64,000 bases of DNA from contig JAKOON010000014.1 in assembly GCA_022577435.1 (NCBI GenBank), positions 1,014,501 through 1,078,500 of the forward strand. The letters are read 5' to 3'. Numbering within the stretch: the stretch's first letter is position 1; each line of letters opens with the position of its first letter. This stretch comes from Embiotoca jacksoni. Its lineage: Eukaryota > Chordata > Actinopteri > Embiotocidae. Shown one piece after another: positions 25,467-36,725 of this stretch. The position numbers were made by a program, and so were the translations under genes. The notes under the pieces are model-generated. The model saw nothing but the letters and a program-made list of their open reading frames with translations, had not been told where the DNA came from and made no database searches.

Positions 25467-26958
25467 CTACGGAGGACAGGACGGGGACGGGGACGGACAA
25501 CAGCCGTGTTAGCCACGTTCAGGAACAGTATTATCAGTGTGAAGTGTCTTTTTAGTGTCGTGTGGTTGGTTGTTTTTACTATTTATCCTCGAAGATTAAA
25601 CCTGATTCTGTCAGAAGTCCTTTTCTGTTTCAAGGTAAAACACAACAAGTACAGATTTCTATTTCTCAAGCTGTTTAACTGATTTAAGTGTCTTTGCTGT
25701 GACGTCAGCGGTGTTTAGTGCCACATGTAAAGACATTATGAAGACAAACTCTACATGACTGAGATTACTATATATTAACCAAACAGACATGAACTTTCAT
25801 GACCTCTGACCTTTCTGTAAACGTCAGCAAACACGTCACATCTTGCGAAATGTAACGGGGAAAGTACCTACCCAGGGGGAGGAGCTTAAAAAAGTACCAG
25901 GAAACGGAGTTATTGGAACTTAAAAGGTTCTCAGTTCCCCTTGTGGGACCACAGACGGTATCAAAGTGGACGGAGCTTCTCGTGTCTGTGTGTGTTTACA
26001 AAAACAGCCCCGTCGTCATGGAGATGAGGAGCGCCAATGAGATCTAAATGAGTGAAAAATTGCTTTTTACAGAATATCTAATCAGGTGTTCGGGTACGCT
26101 CGACGAAACACAGCCAACTCCTCCAGGTGTCAGGGGGGGTGGTGGTGGTGGTGGTGGTGGTGGTGGTGGTGGTGGTGGGGGGGGGGGGGGCTGCTATATT
26201 CAAGAGGCACATTTCAATTCAGCGACAGCAGCCCGTCTTCAAACGTGCTAATGATTTGAGTGATGGCGGCGAGTAATCCAGCGGCGCTCGAGCCCAGCAG
26301 ACGCAAATTAGACATGTAAATGCTGACCTTTACCAACGGCATCTGAAATGAGCTGTCGGAAGAGATCTGGCCGCCGCGCCGCGCCGCTGTCACCTTTCAG
26401 CAGGCGAAGCCTCACGAGCGAGCTTCGGCAGAACGGGCGTCTTGTTCCTTTTTTTTTTTTAAGCCCTGGTTAACCTTGACCTACGCTGCGGTGCAAAGGG
26501 GGGCGGGGCTACTGCCACGCAGCCAATAGGCATTAAAAGCAGCGCTGGACACCTACATGATGTTAATATTGATAACCGGACTGTAAACAGGGTCGCTTCA
26601 AATAACCAGCTAATAATGAATCGCAAATGGGGCTCCGGTATTGATCCGCCATTGGCATTTGGGATGTGTGGAGCGGGGAGGGGTGGGGGTGGGGGTGGGG
26701 TTGCCAATGTCGATGATTCATCAAGCAGCTCCCTTTTGTGCGAGGTGGCCTTTGACTGTGAGCTTGTCACTTGCTCTTGTTATCTGCTGTTGCTCTCCGG
26801 CTTAATGCAAAGCCCCCCCCCCCACACCTCACCCCCTCCCCCACACAAAAGGGGAAAGGGTGGACGTGTGGAGGTGGTAGTGAGGGGGGGGAGCCAATTA
26901 TTGGACAGGCTGCCTTGATAGTGTGGCTTAACAGCTGGCTTATTGAATGGGAGATGGG

Positions 26959-27023
<65 letters not shown>

Positions 27024-30000
27024 AAGCATAAAGCCTTGGCTGCGTGCCATCCTGGTGAGCACGCCGCGGTATCCTCGCTCAGTCCTCCCGCGTGGACCGC
27101 CCTCGTTCTCCAGGGCAGCCGGCTTATCACTGTGTCAACATTTTTATGGGGCTCTAAATATACCCGGATCAATACCGAGTCTTCTGAGACATTCGTCTAC
27201 TGTATCGCAGCAACAGAGATATTCATCTGGTCGGATTTCCTTCCTTTAACGGGCTCTGTGTCCTGAGATCAGAGGGTTTCAGCCCGTCTCACTGATGCTA
27301 TTTTAAAGTGTCTATCGTACCCTGAAATAGAGCTTCACTGACGCTGGATTTTTCAAACCAATGTTGGTGTTAATATTCGACAGTTTACACAATAATCCAG
27401 CATGTAAAGAACACATAAAACACTTTAAAGGATGCAGGAAACAGTGGAAAGTACGCAAAGAGACGATGGATGTCAATTCCATGTCAGTGGGCTAAATACA
27501 CAGAAAGCATTTGTTTAATCTGAACACATCAACTCACACGATGAGGAAGAGGTTGTGAGAAGATGCATAAACAGTAAACTTGATAAATAGTTCTTTATTA
27601 AAGGTCCCATATCGTATAAATTTCAGATTTTGACTACTGTAAGTTTGTGATGTCACTAATGTCATATTTCCAAGCACGGACTGCTTTCCAACCTTTAATG
27701 TGGAAGAAAACGCACAGTGAAGAGCTAAAAGCTACAAGGACAAAGAAAGCCTGTGATTGGCCTCAACGTTTTGTCAAACTATTATCCATATTGGATAATC
27801 CTGTCCACCCTCTCCTCCACCTGCTGCAGGGACAGAGGAGGACGTTCTCCAAAAGATTCCTCCAGCTCCGCTGTCACAAGGACAGATACAGGAGATCATT
27901 CCTGATACAGGAGATCATTCCAGATACAGGAGATCATTCCAGATACAGGAGATCATTCCTGATACAGGAGATCATTCCAGATACAGGAGATCATTCCTGA
28001 TACAGGAGATCATTCCAGATACAGGAGATCATTCCTGATACAGGAGATCATTCCAGATACAGGAGATCATTCCAGATACAGGAGATCATTCCTGATACAG
28101 GAGATCATTCCAGATACAGGAGATCATTCCAGATACAGGAGATCATTCCAGATACAGGAGATCATTCCTGATACAGGAGATCATTCCAGATACAGGAGAT
28201 CATTCCAGATACAGGAGATCATTCCTGATACAGGAGATCATTCCAGATACAGGAGATCATTCCAGATACAGGAGATCATTCCAGATACAGGAGATCATTC
28301 CTGATACAGGAGATCATTCCTGATACAGGAGATCATTCCAGATACAGGAGATCATTCCTGATACAGGAGATCATTCCTGATACAGGAGATCATTCCAGAT
28401 ACAGGAGATCGTTCCAGATACAGGAGATCGTTCCTGATACAGGAGATCGTTCCAGATACAGGAGATCGTTCCTGATACAGGAGATCGTTCCTGATACAGG
28501 AGATCGTTCCAGATACAGGAGATCGTTCCTGATACAGGAGATCGTTCCTGATACAGGAGATCGTTCCAGATACAGGAGATGGTTCCAGATAGAGGAGATC
28601 GTTCCTGATACAGGAGATGGTTCCCAGATAGAGGAGATCATTCCTGATACAGGAGATCGTTCCAGATACAGGAGATCATTCCTGATACAGGAGATCATTC
28701 CTGCCGACCGCAATAAGACTGTACAATAACTCACCTCTGGCAAAATAATATCACATAACAACAGCACTGTTGACTGTGTTTCTTGGTTGTTTGTATATAA
28801 TATATATAGATATATACTGTACTGTATATACTGTATATACTGTGCATTTTATATTTTATATTTTTTTACTGCTATTTTATTGCTTTTTATTATTCTATTA
28901 TTATCTTATTGCTTCCTGTATGCTGCTGTAGTGAAAAAAATTCCCCTCGGGGATTAATAAAGTAAGTAACTACCGACCTACCTACGTGTGTCACTCAGAA
29001 AAGAGTCAGCCAATCAGAAAAGAGGATCTTTTCTATCAATAACGCCTTAAAGACACAGACACAGAAAAACAAGCCTGTTCCTCGTAGAGCTCCAGAGAAA
29101 AGTTTATGGTGCTTAAAACCACAGAAATATCTTCTCGTGAACATCAAGGCCGCAAATAAAACACCACATACGGGACCTTTAAAATCAAAAGACAGGTTTT
29201 GTCCTTTCAGTACCTGTGTGCACACGGTAGTGGGTTTCCAGCTGGTGCTTGAGGCTGAACTTCTTCCCACAGCCGTTACATTCATAGGGCTTCTCCCCGG
29301 TGTGGATGCGCTTGTGGCCCTTCAGCGTGCTCTCATCTCGGAAGCAGCTCCCGCAGAACTCGCACTCGAACGGGTGGTCGCCTGCTGAGAAGGTGGCGAC
29401 ACAGAGGGGAGACTTACTTCATCTGCAGACCGGGACGGACGCACAGACGAGCAGCAACAACACAACCGTGAAGCTCCGCCTTTCTTTACCTGCACAAATC
29501 AAACTTTAAGAAGACTTGGTTACGTTGTGGTGCCAAAAATAAATAAATTAATATACGAGTATGTATAAAAATACACGAATCCATTGACTCTTTGTTCATC
29601 AGATATCTTTGTTCATCAGATATCTTTGTTCCAACCAGACTGAGCTAGCTGAGCAGTTCAGTGTTTCCACGTGTTGTATTTATTCAGTTTGAGCGTTGCT
29701 AAGGGTCGGCCTACTCCCTGGAGTAGTAAACATTGCCCACGTTACACAAGAGTCATTTCTTTTTTTTTTTCCAGTTCGTAGTCGTACCCGGCGTGTTGCC
29801 ATGGAAACGGAGCTCGCACTAACAAAAAACAAAAGTTGAATATTTTGAGAACGAATCGCCCCACAATATGAACACGTTTCAGATTACACGTTACAGGTTG
29901 GTAACTCGTTGTATAATCACTCTCTTTTAAAGGCTTTAAATATATTATATTATGACATAATTGCAGCCTATCTTTGCTCTGCACAATCAAAACCAGTGTT

Positions 30001-32551
30001 TTACTGTTATACAATAAAAAATTCTTAAAAGTAACTGAAACTGTCAGACAAATGTAGAAGTAAAAAGCACAAAAACCTCCAAAACTCCACCACTGCTGAT
30101 GGGCCACACTTTCATAACGAGATTTAGATGCAGAAGCTGAATTAAAGTGGTTCACACTTTAACAGTCATATTTTGATGGTGCTTTAAAGCCAGATGGAGA
30201 GTTTTGTTAAAAATAAAAGTGAAGTTTTGGAGTTTGAGGAGCAAAAACTGTCAAAACTTAATTACTCTTCAAAGACACTCAACAATAATGTTGGTATTTT
30301 GGATATAGACTGTTTTATTTGTGGTTAAATCAACAAGAACGAAGCTATAAATGAAGATATAGATGCTTGTTTCTCTTCATCTTTAAGCCTTTCCCATCTG
30401 GCAGAATGCATTCTTATATCTTTATTTGCTGAGCGTCACATTTCCACCCTGAGACATTCGACTTGTTGCAGACAGACGCTCGGTACAGTTCCTCAGGCCT
30501 TTAGACATCAAAAACCACAACGTGGGCCGCTGCAGCTCGGCCACCGGGCCGCTGCAGCTCGCCCACCGGGCCGCTGTGATGGATATCCGATCAATGATCG
30601 GGGATATGATTTGCGGAAGCCTCTCACCGGCGGCCCGTGTTTGATGAGGGGCCGCTCTTTGCGTCATTTGCTTTGTCCCCCTTCACGCCGAGTAATGTTG
30701 TGGATATTTATTAATGTATTTCACTCCACCGCTGCAGGTTTAAGTCGCCACCGATGACCTATGCCTTTCATTATCTGCCTGTCCGAGCAGTAACGTGCCC
30801 GGGAATAAATTGCATTTCTCGTTATGTGCTGCCGCCGCTGCCCCGCTGTCAGGGAGACGATTTCAATTCAGTCCTGCATATTTTAGTTCACATTTTAATG
30901 CGTGCACGTACAGTACGCATGCATAGAGTGAGGAGAGACAAAGAGGAGATCCTTTAGATGCTGATCACATTTTCGCCGCGCTATACTTGTTCCTTGTGAT
31001 GTCGGACGTGTTAAAAGGAGGTGGTGTGTACGGCGGCGGGAGCTGGGTGACAAAAAAAAAAAAAAATCAATAAAAGTGACAGTCTTTATTTGTCTGCATG
31101 AAGTTATCAGTGGCTCCTGCTGTAAGACATTGTGCTCTTTCTAGCGTTTCAACCACAGCAGAGATCACAATCCATCACGGCGCTCGGTGGGCTCGCGCGA
31201 CGCCGCAAGAATAATAATTGAGCTCGGATTCACCTGCCTTTAATTAGGGCCTCCGATCAGACTGGGCGAGTGGGATGCTAATACTCAGAGGGTTATTTAC
31301 GCTTAATGTCCTGTCTGCTGCTCATAAAAAAAATAAAAAAAATCTGGGATTAGAAGGGAAGAGACGGCTGCAGTTCTCTGTTTAATAACATTTTTTCGAG
31401 TCTTTGCAACGTGAGACGCACAAAAAACGATGCACACCCGATAGAGCTGGATATTTCATTACATTTCAACGAGGAATTTGCACAAATTTAAACCCAAAGG
31501 AATACAAAATATGGATCTACTGTCTGGGGCATCTTAGATCCATTTAGAGAAACTTTATGTGAATGTTTATCCCATTTAAACTCATTTATTTCAGCTTCTG
31601 CAAAATTATCAATTTTCATTGCTGTTATTGACATTTTGTTGGATTAAGTGTTTATAATAATTAGATGAGTCAAATTAGCAAAACACGGCCCAAAAACATA
31701 AAAAAACCCAATAAAAAACCCAACAAATTGGATGCTACAGTCACTGGATCATATGCAATAAATAGACAACACATAATATCCTGTAATATCAGGATATCTG
31801 GTGTCAGCTGTCCACTTCCAGCCTCCTGTTGGTACCCAGGGTGCTCTCCGCGCTCGTTATCTCGCGCTGCCACTCGGGGGCGCCAAAGCACTCATCGGCC
31901 ATGCAGAGCTTTAAATAAATCTATAATAACACCGTGAGGGACGTAAAAGGGAGCCGACAGGACTTCATTTTGGTCGGGAATATTCTGGCGGGGGGACACG
32001 TCCTCCGTCCTCCGTCCGTCCCACCGCTCCCACACTTCCTCTCTCCTCCTCCTCTTTCCATCTTTTCTTCCTCTGTGGTGTGACCACATGGCAGATGAGG
32101 ACCCGGCACAGTGAGGTGGAACCACAGCATGGTTAGTGAACCCAAGGGTGCCCCCGAGCAGCAGCACCTGCGTCTCCTGACCCTCCCCTCCTCCTCCTCC
32201 CTCCCTCCTCGTCACCTCCAACAACACCCCAAAGGAGGTGCTGCTGAGGGTGCATGTGCCCGCGGGCACCCGGGGCGTGTTCATTATCTACGGTAAGAGG
32301 CTGTAAATCACCGGGCCTCCATCACTGCCAGCACCAGAACCGGCTCATTCGCTCCCTCCTCTCTGGCTGTAGCACTATCAAATACAGCTGCGAACACAAA
32401 ACACCCCCCTCCCCCCTTATTCACCCCCCTCCCCCCACAGCAGACAGCAAATTGGCTCAGAGTTAAAAAAAACAAAAAAACACACACAGACACTTACACA
32501 CAGACAGTGCACAACAACAGAATATTAATGAAGGCCGGGTCTGTAAAGAGA

Positions 32552-32609
<58 letters not shown>

Positions 32610-35600
32610 TGCAGCTGCTGTGACTGCCACTTTTACAAGCCAACATTGAGCTTGAACCTGCACCGTATATCCTGTAAAGATACACGCGTAAAACATAAAG
32701 AGGCGGCGATGGGCGTGTGGCGGTATGTTAAGAGGCGGTGATGAAACTGCAGGTGGATGCAGGAGGACGAGGGACCGGCGGAGGAAAAGATGGAGAGATT
32801 AAGATGCTGAAATAAACAGCATTAAACGCCGTTCTTCGTCCTAAATGGTGATCCGGTGTCAGAGCGCGCGACCGACCGACCGGCGGCTGCTTCCACCAGA
32901 TAAGGCTGCAGACAGGTAAAATGAAGCACGCGTAATGAATGTCCATAAAAGTGCTTCTGCACGCTGCTGTCAGTTGATATAACAGAGCGGCGGGTCGACC
33001 AATCACAGAGCAGCGTGTGGAACGGGGCTCTCTGTGGAAGATGAGCTGCCGCACGTCTGTCCGCTGAAATTAGGGATGAATAACGGGAAAACGCCTCGCA
33101 GCGTTTTCGGAGGAATTCTCGTCACAACGGACTCCGGTTTCTTCAGGAAAACACCTGCAGGAACGACCGCACGGAGACACCTCGTTCCTGAAGTCTGACG
33201 CTCCAAATGACCACGGGAATATGAAATGGATCGTTCCAGTTCCTTTGCACGCTGCAACGTCGGTCTGAAACCAAACGCGCAACACAGAACAGGTGAGCGA
33301 CGCAGAACGAAACCTTCCTTCCACAAAACAACGAGCCAACATGGCGGCGTGTGAGGAACTCTTCCGCTCTGCCACTGCGTGCAGTCATAATTATAATCAG
33401 CTGAATCAGCTTCTTCAGTTCTTTCCATTTTCAATTGTATCTACAGTTACACAGATTAGAAATAAATCGTTCTAATATAAGATTTAACAAATAAAATGCA
33501 GAGTTTCCTCTTCGATTGGGACGTTGAAACATTTACGTTCCAGTTGTTATTATGGTTTACGTTGGCTTTACGTCCTTTGTGCAACTATCTTTCATAATCT
33601 AGATTAAAAAAGATCTTCATTTTTAAGACGTGTAGACAGACGTGTTTTACATTCAGCGGTGATTCGAACAGTTTGTGGATTTTGTTGAAGCTGTTTGAAG
33701 GGAAAGATTAGAGGTCATTACTGAAGGTCAGAAAGAGAAGGACTGCCACCACCTGTTTATTTCACCTAAAATATATTATAGATATATAATATTTAAACAT
33801 CCATAAATGTGTTGTTTTGATAAGAATCACTGACTTTATTGTGTCTGAAACTAATCTGCCACCTGTTTTAATGGGATTTTTATTGTATTTTTTAATGCAA
33901 ACTGGAAACTGAAGGTGCACGTATCTCAGAATAAAAACCTGTCAGGGACAAATGTCCTCATTTTAAAGTGTCTCTGTGTCAACAAACATGCAGGTAAACA
34001 TACTGAGGTGGATAAACTCTGTTTTTGAGCACTATTTTGACTATAATGAGATTATTAACATCAAAGTGTGAACGTAGAGGAGCACCGTGCCTCTACTTTT
34101 TATTTAGTTTGATTTTTTTTAGGGAGTTTAAATTAGGACCTATTCCTGTCTGTACAATAACTAACAATATAATAACCCCCCCACCCCCCTTTACAAAAGG
34201 CTTTTTGCATCATTTCTATAGGGCTGGCTCGTTGTGATTGAAATCACGCCCGCAGTGGGACGAGGTTCAAAGTGCCGCCGAGTCTCATCTGCGCCTCGAG
34301 CCGAGGTGACATTTTGCGTCGCCCGGGTGGGCAGGTGGATCAGAGACGCTGCATGTGTCCCCTCCGATGTCTGCTGCACCGAACAGATGTGCGCTACTGT
34401 ACGGACACCACCACCCTCCTCCTCCTCCTCCTCCTCCACCCCCTCCACCTTCTCCTTCACCCTTCCTCCAGCTCCCACCACCATCACACACTAATGGTGT
34501 ATTCGCCTGACTTGTAAATAGGACCGACTGCTCTCATCTCACTGCCTTTCGTTTCAAATATTTATCCGTGAGCCGGTGAGCTAAATCGGCTCTGACAGTG
34601 AGACTGTTATTTAAGGTCGCAGACAGGCGGCTGGGTGAGAGATGGAGAGAGAGAGAGAGAAAGGGGGGAGAAAAAAGCCTCCATCCCTCCATCGGTGAAA
34701 TGGGATTCATTTCCATGTGTTCATATTCTGTCATGGCTACGTTTTTTTTCTCTTCCTCTCACTCTGAATAGCCACATCTGTCAGGCTACCTCTAAAAAAA
34801 CCATAAATGTATTAGTATCCCGGCCTCATCTCCGAGGAGAGCCGGGGCTGCATGGGAGACTGGACCCAAGAAGAAGGAGGAAAAACAACAACAACAACAA
34901 CAGCAGAAAATAGTCAGTGTAAATAATCTGCGTCTGCCTGCTGCAGAATTCAGTCTGTGTCGACCAGAATTAATGCTGTTTATTCAGCTGAGCTACAGTA
35001 ACGACTGAGGAGGGACGACAAATTCACTAAAAATAAAACATGGCTTTTTTTTTTTTACTTTGTACGAGACTGTAAGCTATTTGTCAGAGGAATTTCTTTT
35101 CCTTTTCCTACTGCTGGCTGTACACTGCTCATTTTTTCATAGTCAGCAGTTATATCACCCGAATACACGAGTGGGAGGTGGTAATATATTTTATGGTAAT
35201 CAGAATCAAAATAAACTCAGATTCACCGATTTTTTTTTTTTACTTTTTGGATTTATCTGCTTCGAGGAACCAAAAATTCTTCTTCTTCTTCCTGGTCCCA
35301 ATGAAACACAAATGAATTCAAGAATACTGAACGCACCATTTAAACACAATATCACCTGAATAAAAACGGTCTTTAAAACTAGATTTCGTAAAACAGAATT
35401 AGTCTTTGTGGTGGCAGCATGGCAAATAAGAATGGAAATTTTGTTTTGTTATAAGATGAGTCTAAAATTTGGTCTGCTGTTTGTTTTATTTAAGCGATAT
35501 TATACCCTCAGAAGTGACCATATTTGGACAAGCTGGGGAGGAGCGAGGACACTAAGCCCCGCCCAGACATCACATCCCGGTGAAGATGGACAGCGAGCGC

Positions 35601-35781
35601 CTCCACTAACCTGTGTGAGAGCGTAGGTGGCGTTTGAGTGCAGTATGGCTGGGGAAGGTCCGGTTGCACTCGCTGCAGATGTAGCTGCGGACGCCGGCGT
35701 GGACCTCCATGTGCTGCTGCAGCGCCGTCTGGGTCTGGAAACGCTTCCCGCAGAGCAGGCAGAAGATGGCCATGTCCGAGC
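25237..35781 (-). CDS. zbtb16: zbtb16/PLZF, 3' part: BTB-zinc finger transcription repressor (partial gene span)
   Basis: Three in-phase coding exons (35781-35611, 29381-29214, 25466-25237) read right to left and encode zinc fingers 4-9 and the C-terminus of promyelocytic leukaemia zinc finger protein. PLZF is a nuclear sequence-specific repressor with an N-terminal BTB domain and nine C2H2 fingers; the family recruits corepressors and acts in limb, germline and lymphoid development. The BTB domain, the middle repression region and fingers 1-3 are not in the window. The 87-bp exon for finger 3 expected just upstream was not found in 35,782-64,000, so the next intron probably exceeds 28 kb, in line with the very large human gene. 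The introns present are about 3.7 and 6.2 kb. The gene runs toward htr3a, tail-to-tail. Confidence 0.95.
26133..26190. repeat. (GGT)n microsatellite with poly-G tail
   Basis: A G run, then about 13 GGT units, then a second G run, all on the + strand. Confidence 0.95.
26200..26420. promoter_or_regulatory. Candidate conserved noncoding element A
   Basis: A complex, non-repetitive block of balanced composition in an intron otherwise made of simple repeats. It includes TGCTAATGATTTGAGTGATGG and GCAAATTAGACATGTAAATG, which resemble homeodomain/POU-type sites. The call rests on texture only. Confidence 0.25.
26580..26960. promoter_or_regulatory. Candidate conserved noncoding element B
   Basis: The non-repetitive segment CAGCTAATAATGAATCGC ... 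ATTGATCCGCCATTGGCATT is followed by G-rich stretches and C-runs. It is adjacent to a GT microsatellite. Only the first 140 bases look like complex conserved DNA; the remainder is partly simple sequence. Confidence 0.22.
26962..27022. repeat. (GT)n microsatellite
   Basis: About 30 uninterrupted GT units. Confidence 0.97.
27776..28978 (+). mobile_element. 5'-truncated L2-clade LINE tail, copy A
   Basis: Encodes the last part of a reverse-transcriptase ORF: LLSILDNPVHPLLHLLQGQ, then RTFSKRFLQLRCHKDRYRRS. The 19-bp array follows, and the ORF then resumes as FLPTAIRLYNNSPLA. The 3' UTR ends with the hairpin-forming CCCCTCGGGG, ATTAATAAAGTAAGTAAC and a CTACC-type tail, as in fish L2 elements. In this copy the ORF enters the array in frame. 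The 3' UTR is nearly identical to copy C at 61 kb, so both are young. Confidence 0.8.
27885..28702 (+). repeat. 19-bp satellite inside LINE copy A, 43 units
   Basis: Unit GATACAGGAGATCATTCCW, where the last base is A or T. The span is 818 bp, that is 43 x 19 plus one extra C near 28,624. Units between about 28,405 and 28,600 carry GATCG in place of GATCA, showing local spread of a variant. See the matching arrays at 37,565 and 59,560. Confidence 0.97.
29214..29381 (-). CDS. zbtb16: zbtb16 internal exon: zinc fingers 6-7
   Basis: A 168-nt exon on the minus strand with acceptor CAG at 29,384-29,382 and donor GTACTG from 29,213. It reads GDHPFECEFCGSCFRDES... then GEKPYECNGCGKKFSLKHQL... ending HTG, with two complete C2H2 fingers and the HTGEKPY linker. 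It differs from human PLZF by only a couple of residues (F for Y, G for S). Phase 1 at both ends matches its neighbours. Confidence 0.97.
29528..29930 (+). repeat. Dispersed repeat, inverted partner of 49,185-49,570
   Basis: Shared with the reverse complement of 49,185-49,570 in order: AAAATACACGAATCCAT-like start, CATCAGATATCTTTGTTCCA, ACTGAGCTAGCTGAGCAGTT, TTGCTAAGGG, GAGTAGTAAACATTG, ACAATATGAACACGTT and GTATAATCAC. The local sequence also duplicates TTTGTTCATCAGATATC. Probably a nonautonomous DNA transposon; ends were not resolved. Confidence 0.75.
30430..30960. promoter_or_regulatory. Candidate conserved noncoding element C
   Basis: About 500 bases of complex, non-repetitive DNA with balanced composition. 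It includes a CGGGCCGCTGCAGCTCG duplication at 30,525-30,560, CGATCAATGATCGGGGATATG, GATGACCTATGCCTTTCA and GAATAAATTGCATTTC. The texture is that of developmental enhancers, and PLZF introns are known to be rich in them in vertebrates. No alignment was possible. Confidence 0.33.
31130..31330. promoter_or_regulatory. Candidate conserved noncoding element D
   Basis: Non-repetitive block including AAGAATAATAATTGAGC, CTGCCTTTAATTAGGGCC and GGGATGCTAATACTCAG, that is several TAATTA/TAAT homeodomain-type cores in a few hundred bases. Confidence 0.33.
32216..32293 (+). other. Coding-like segment with palindrome and splice-donor consensus
   Basis: On the + strand the segment reads as codons rich in third-position G/C (peptide core LLRVHVPAGTRGVFIIY), ends at a strong donor (G|GTAAGA) and is preceded by a long pyrimidine tract with AAAG before GAGGTG. 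It also contains the perfect palindrome GTGCCCGCGGGCAC (32,251-32,264), whose centre matches an AP-2-type GCCNNNGGC site. It could be a small exon of an overlapping transcript or a regulatory element. Confidence 0.22.
32554..32608. repeat. (GT)n microsatellite
   Basis: About 27 uninterrupted GT units. Confidence 0.97.
34230..34400. promoter_or_regulatory. Candidate conserved noncoding element E
   Basis: Complex block with TTGTGATTGAAATCACGCCCG and CGAGCCGAGGTGACATTTTGCG, flanked by C-rich and (CCT)n-like simple DNA. Confidence 0.25.
35611..35781 (-). CDS. zbtb16: zbtb16 internal exon: zinc fingers 4-5
   Basis: A 171-nt minus-strand exon with acceptor CTCTGCAG ending at 35,782 and donor GTTAGT from 35,610. 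It reads SDMAIFCLLCGKRFQTQ... with HMEVHAGVRSYICSECNRTF... and HLRSHTG, matching human PLZF fingers 4 and 5 except for conservative changes (QTQT for QAQS). The ATG inside it is an internal Met of the exon (GSDMA), not a start. Confidence 0.97.
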
Positions 35782-35883
35782 CTGCAGAGGAAAAAGATGC
35801 CACGAATTAAGTGAGACGCTGGGACACATCAACCCGGTAGACACGCTGGTCCACTTCAGCAAAAAACTTGAAATAGCTGTCGA

Positions 35884-36165
35884 GGCGTGAAAGTTACACA
35901 TTTTAAAAGTATGAAACCTACACACACGAAAATGTCAAGGTCCCGCAACAAAGGCAACAATGGACATTTTTCGGCAGCATGTCGGACTGTCATGAGGGAC
36001 GACGAGTTGTTTTTATGCAGGTAGTAGGTTTTAATTTTTGCCCACTACAGGAAAACGTGTAACTGTCACGCCCAGACAGCTCAAAGCGTGACTATTCCAC
36101 GTTTTGCTGTAGTCGACCGGCGTGTCCATGCAGCGTTTTGCCGTGTTTTACACATTTCATGTATA
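35884..36165 (+). repeat. GCGTGAAAG-type dispersed repeat, copy 2
   Basis: Starts GGCGTGAAAGTTACACATTTT. It later has GTGTAACTGTCACGCC, CAGACAGCTCAAAGCGTG and CTATTCCACGTTTTGCTGTAG. The same motifs in the same order occur in the two halves of the 59,100-61,310 copy. It looks like an intact nonautonomous element starting about 100 bases upstream (in gene terms) of the zbtb16 finger 4-5 exon. Confidence 0.65.
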
Positions 36166-36646
36166 AAACGGATTTATAACAACTCGGGTCTTATTGTCAC
36201 AGTTTTGCTGCTTCTTCTTGCTGATGCAATTAACACAGTGATTAAATATTACAGTTAGTGATGATGAGCACAAAAAACAGAGAGAGATTGTAATTATTGT
36301 CCCGATGGAAGGCTTCACGTGTGTTACTGTCTCCAACAGCTGGTCACACTGAAGGTTAATGATTAAGATATACGATGCACAACAAGTCAGGTGTGATGTC
36401 GCCGGCTCAGACACATTATATTTTCCTAAGTGTTCCTCCACAGGCTGACATGAAGCGTACTGTATTTATAGGATTAAAGTAGCGCTCAGTGCTCGTGTTT
36501 CAGGGTGGCTGTGCAGAAAGATAAAGATCTCCTATGCAATACTTCAATCGAATCTTGACTCCAGCGAGCAGTGTGCATTTTTCTCCAGCAGAGATAAAGA
36601 GCACACAGTTACAGGCACACAAACACATAAAAATCACAAACACAGG

Positions 36647-36647
<1 letters not shown>

Positions 36648-36724
<77 letters not shown>
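36648..36724. repeat. (AC)n microsatellite
   Basis: About 38 uninterrupted AC units. Confidence 0.97.

Positions 36725-36725
<1 letters not shown>

Larger units (their letters stand above)
27602..29178. mobile_element. TTAA-flanked nonautonomous DNA transposon (MITE) split by a LINE
   Basis: The left end reads TTAA then AGGTCCCATATCGTAT. The right end reads ATACGGGACCT then TTAA, so the termini are inverted repeats of about 11 bases with one mismatch, and the flanking TTAA fits a target-site duplication of the piggyBac or Kolobok type. A subterminal TGATTGGC near 27,755 is matched by GCCAATCAG near 29,015. The element itself would be about 380 bp without the LINE tail inside it (27,776-28,978). 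The right TTAA ends at 29,182, about 31 bases from the zbtb16 exon at 29,214. Superfamily is inference. Confidence 0.7.
25467..29213 (-). other. zbtb16: zbtb16 intron between the finger 6-7 and finger 8-9 exons
   Basis: Contains a (GGT)n/G run (26133-26190), a GT microsatellite (26962-27022), candidate regulatory blocks (26200-26420, 26580-26960) and a TTAA-flanked DNA element with a nested LINE tail (27602-29178). Around 25,860-25,960 there is a GTACCTACCCAGGGGGAGG-like segment that may be another dispersed repeat. No exon was seen. Confidence 0.7.
29382..35610 (-). other. zbtb16: zbtb16 intron between the finger 4-5 and finger 6-7 exons
   Basis: 6.2 kb with no coding exon of known family. 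It holds a dispersed repeat (29,528-29,930), candidate regulatory blocks (30,430-30,960, 31,130-31,330, 34,230-34,400), a coding-like segment with a 14-base palindrome (32,216-32,293), a GT microsatellite (32,554-32,608), and ordinary AT-rich DNA at 33,480-34,020 and 34,920-35,500. Confidence 0.7.

Noticed and set aside
24898..25512. About 200-codon + strand frame overlapping the zbtb16 last exon
   Set aside because: Antisense shadow of the zinc-finger exon fused to poly-C translation.
27885..28702. CRISPR-like array
   Set aside because: Direct tandem repeats without unique spacers in a vertebrate genome; a satellite, not a CRISPR.
28390..28767. 125-codon minus-strand open frame across satellite A
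   Set aside because: Open only because the GATCG variant removes a TGA from the repeat; an artefact of a 19-bp unit with few stops.
35606..35803. ATG-initiated short zinc-finger gene
   Set aside because: The upstream residues come from intron; the acceptor at 35,782 and phase show it is an internal zbtb16 exon.
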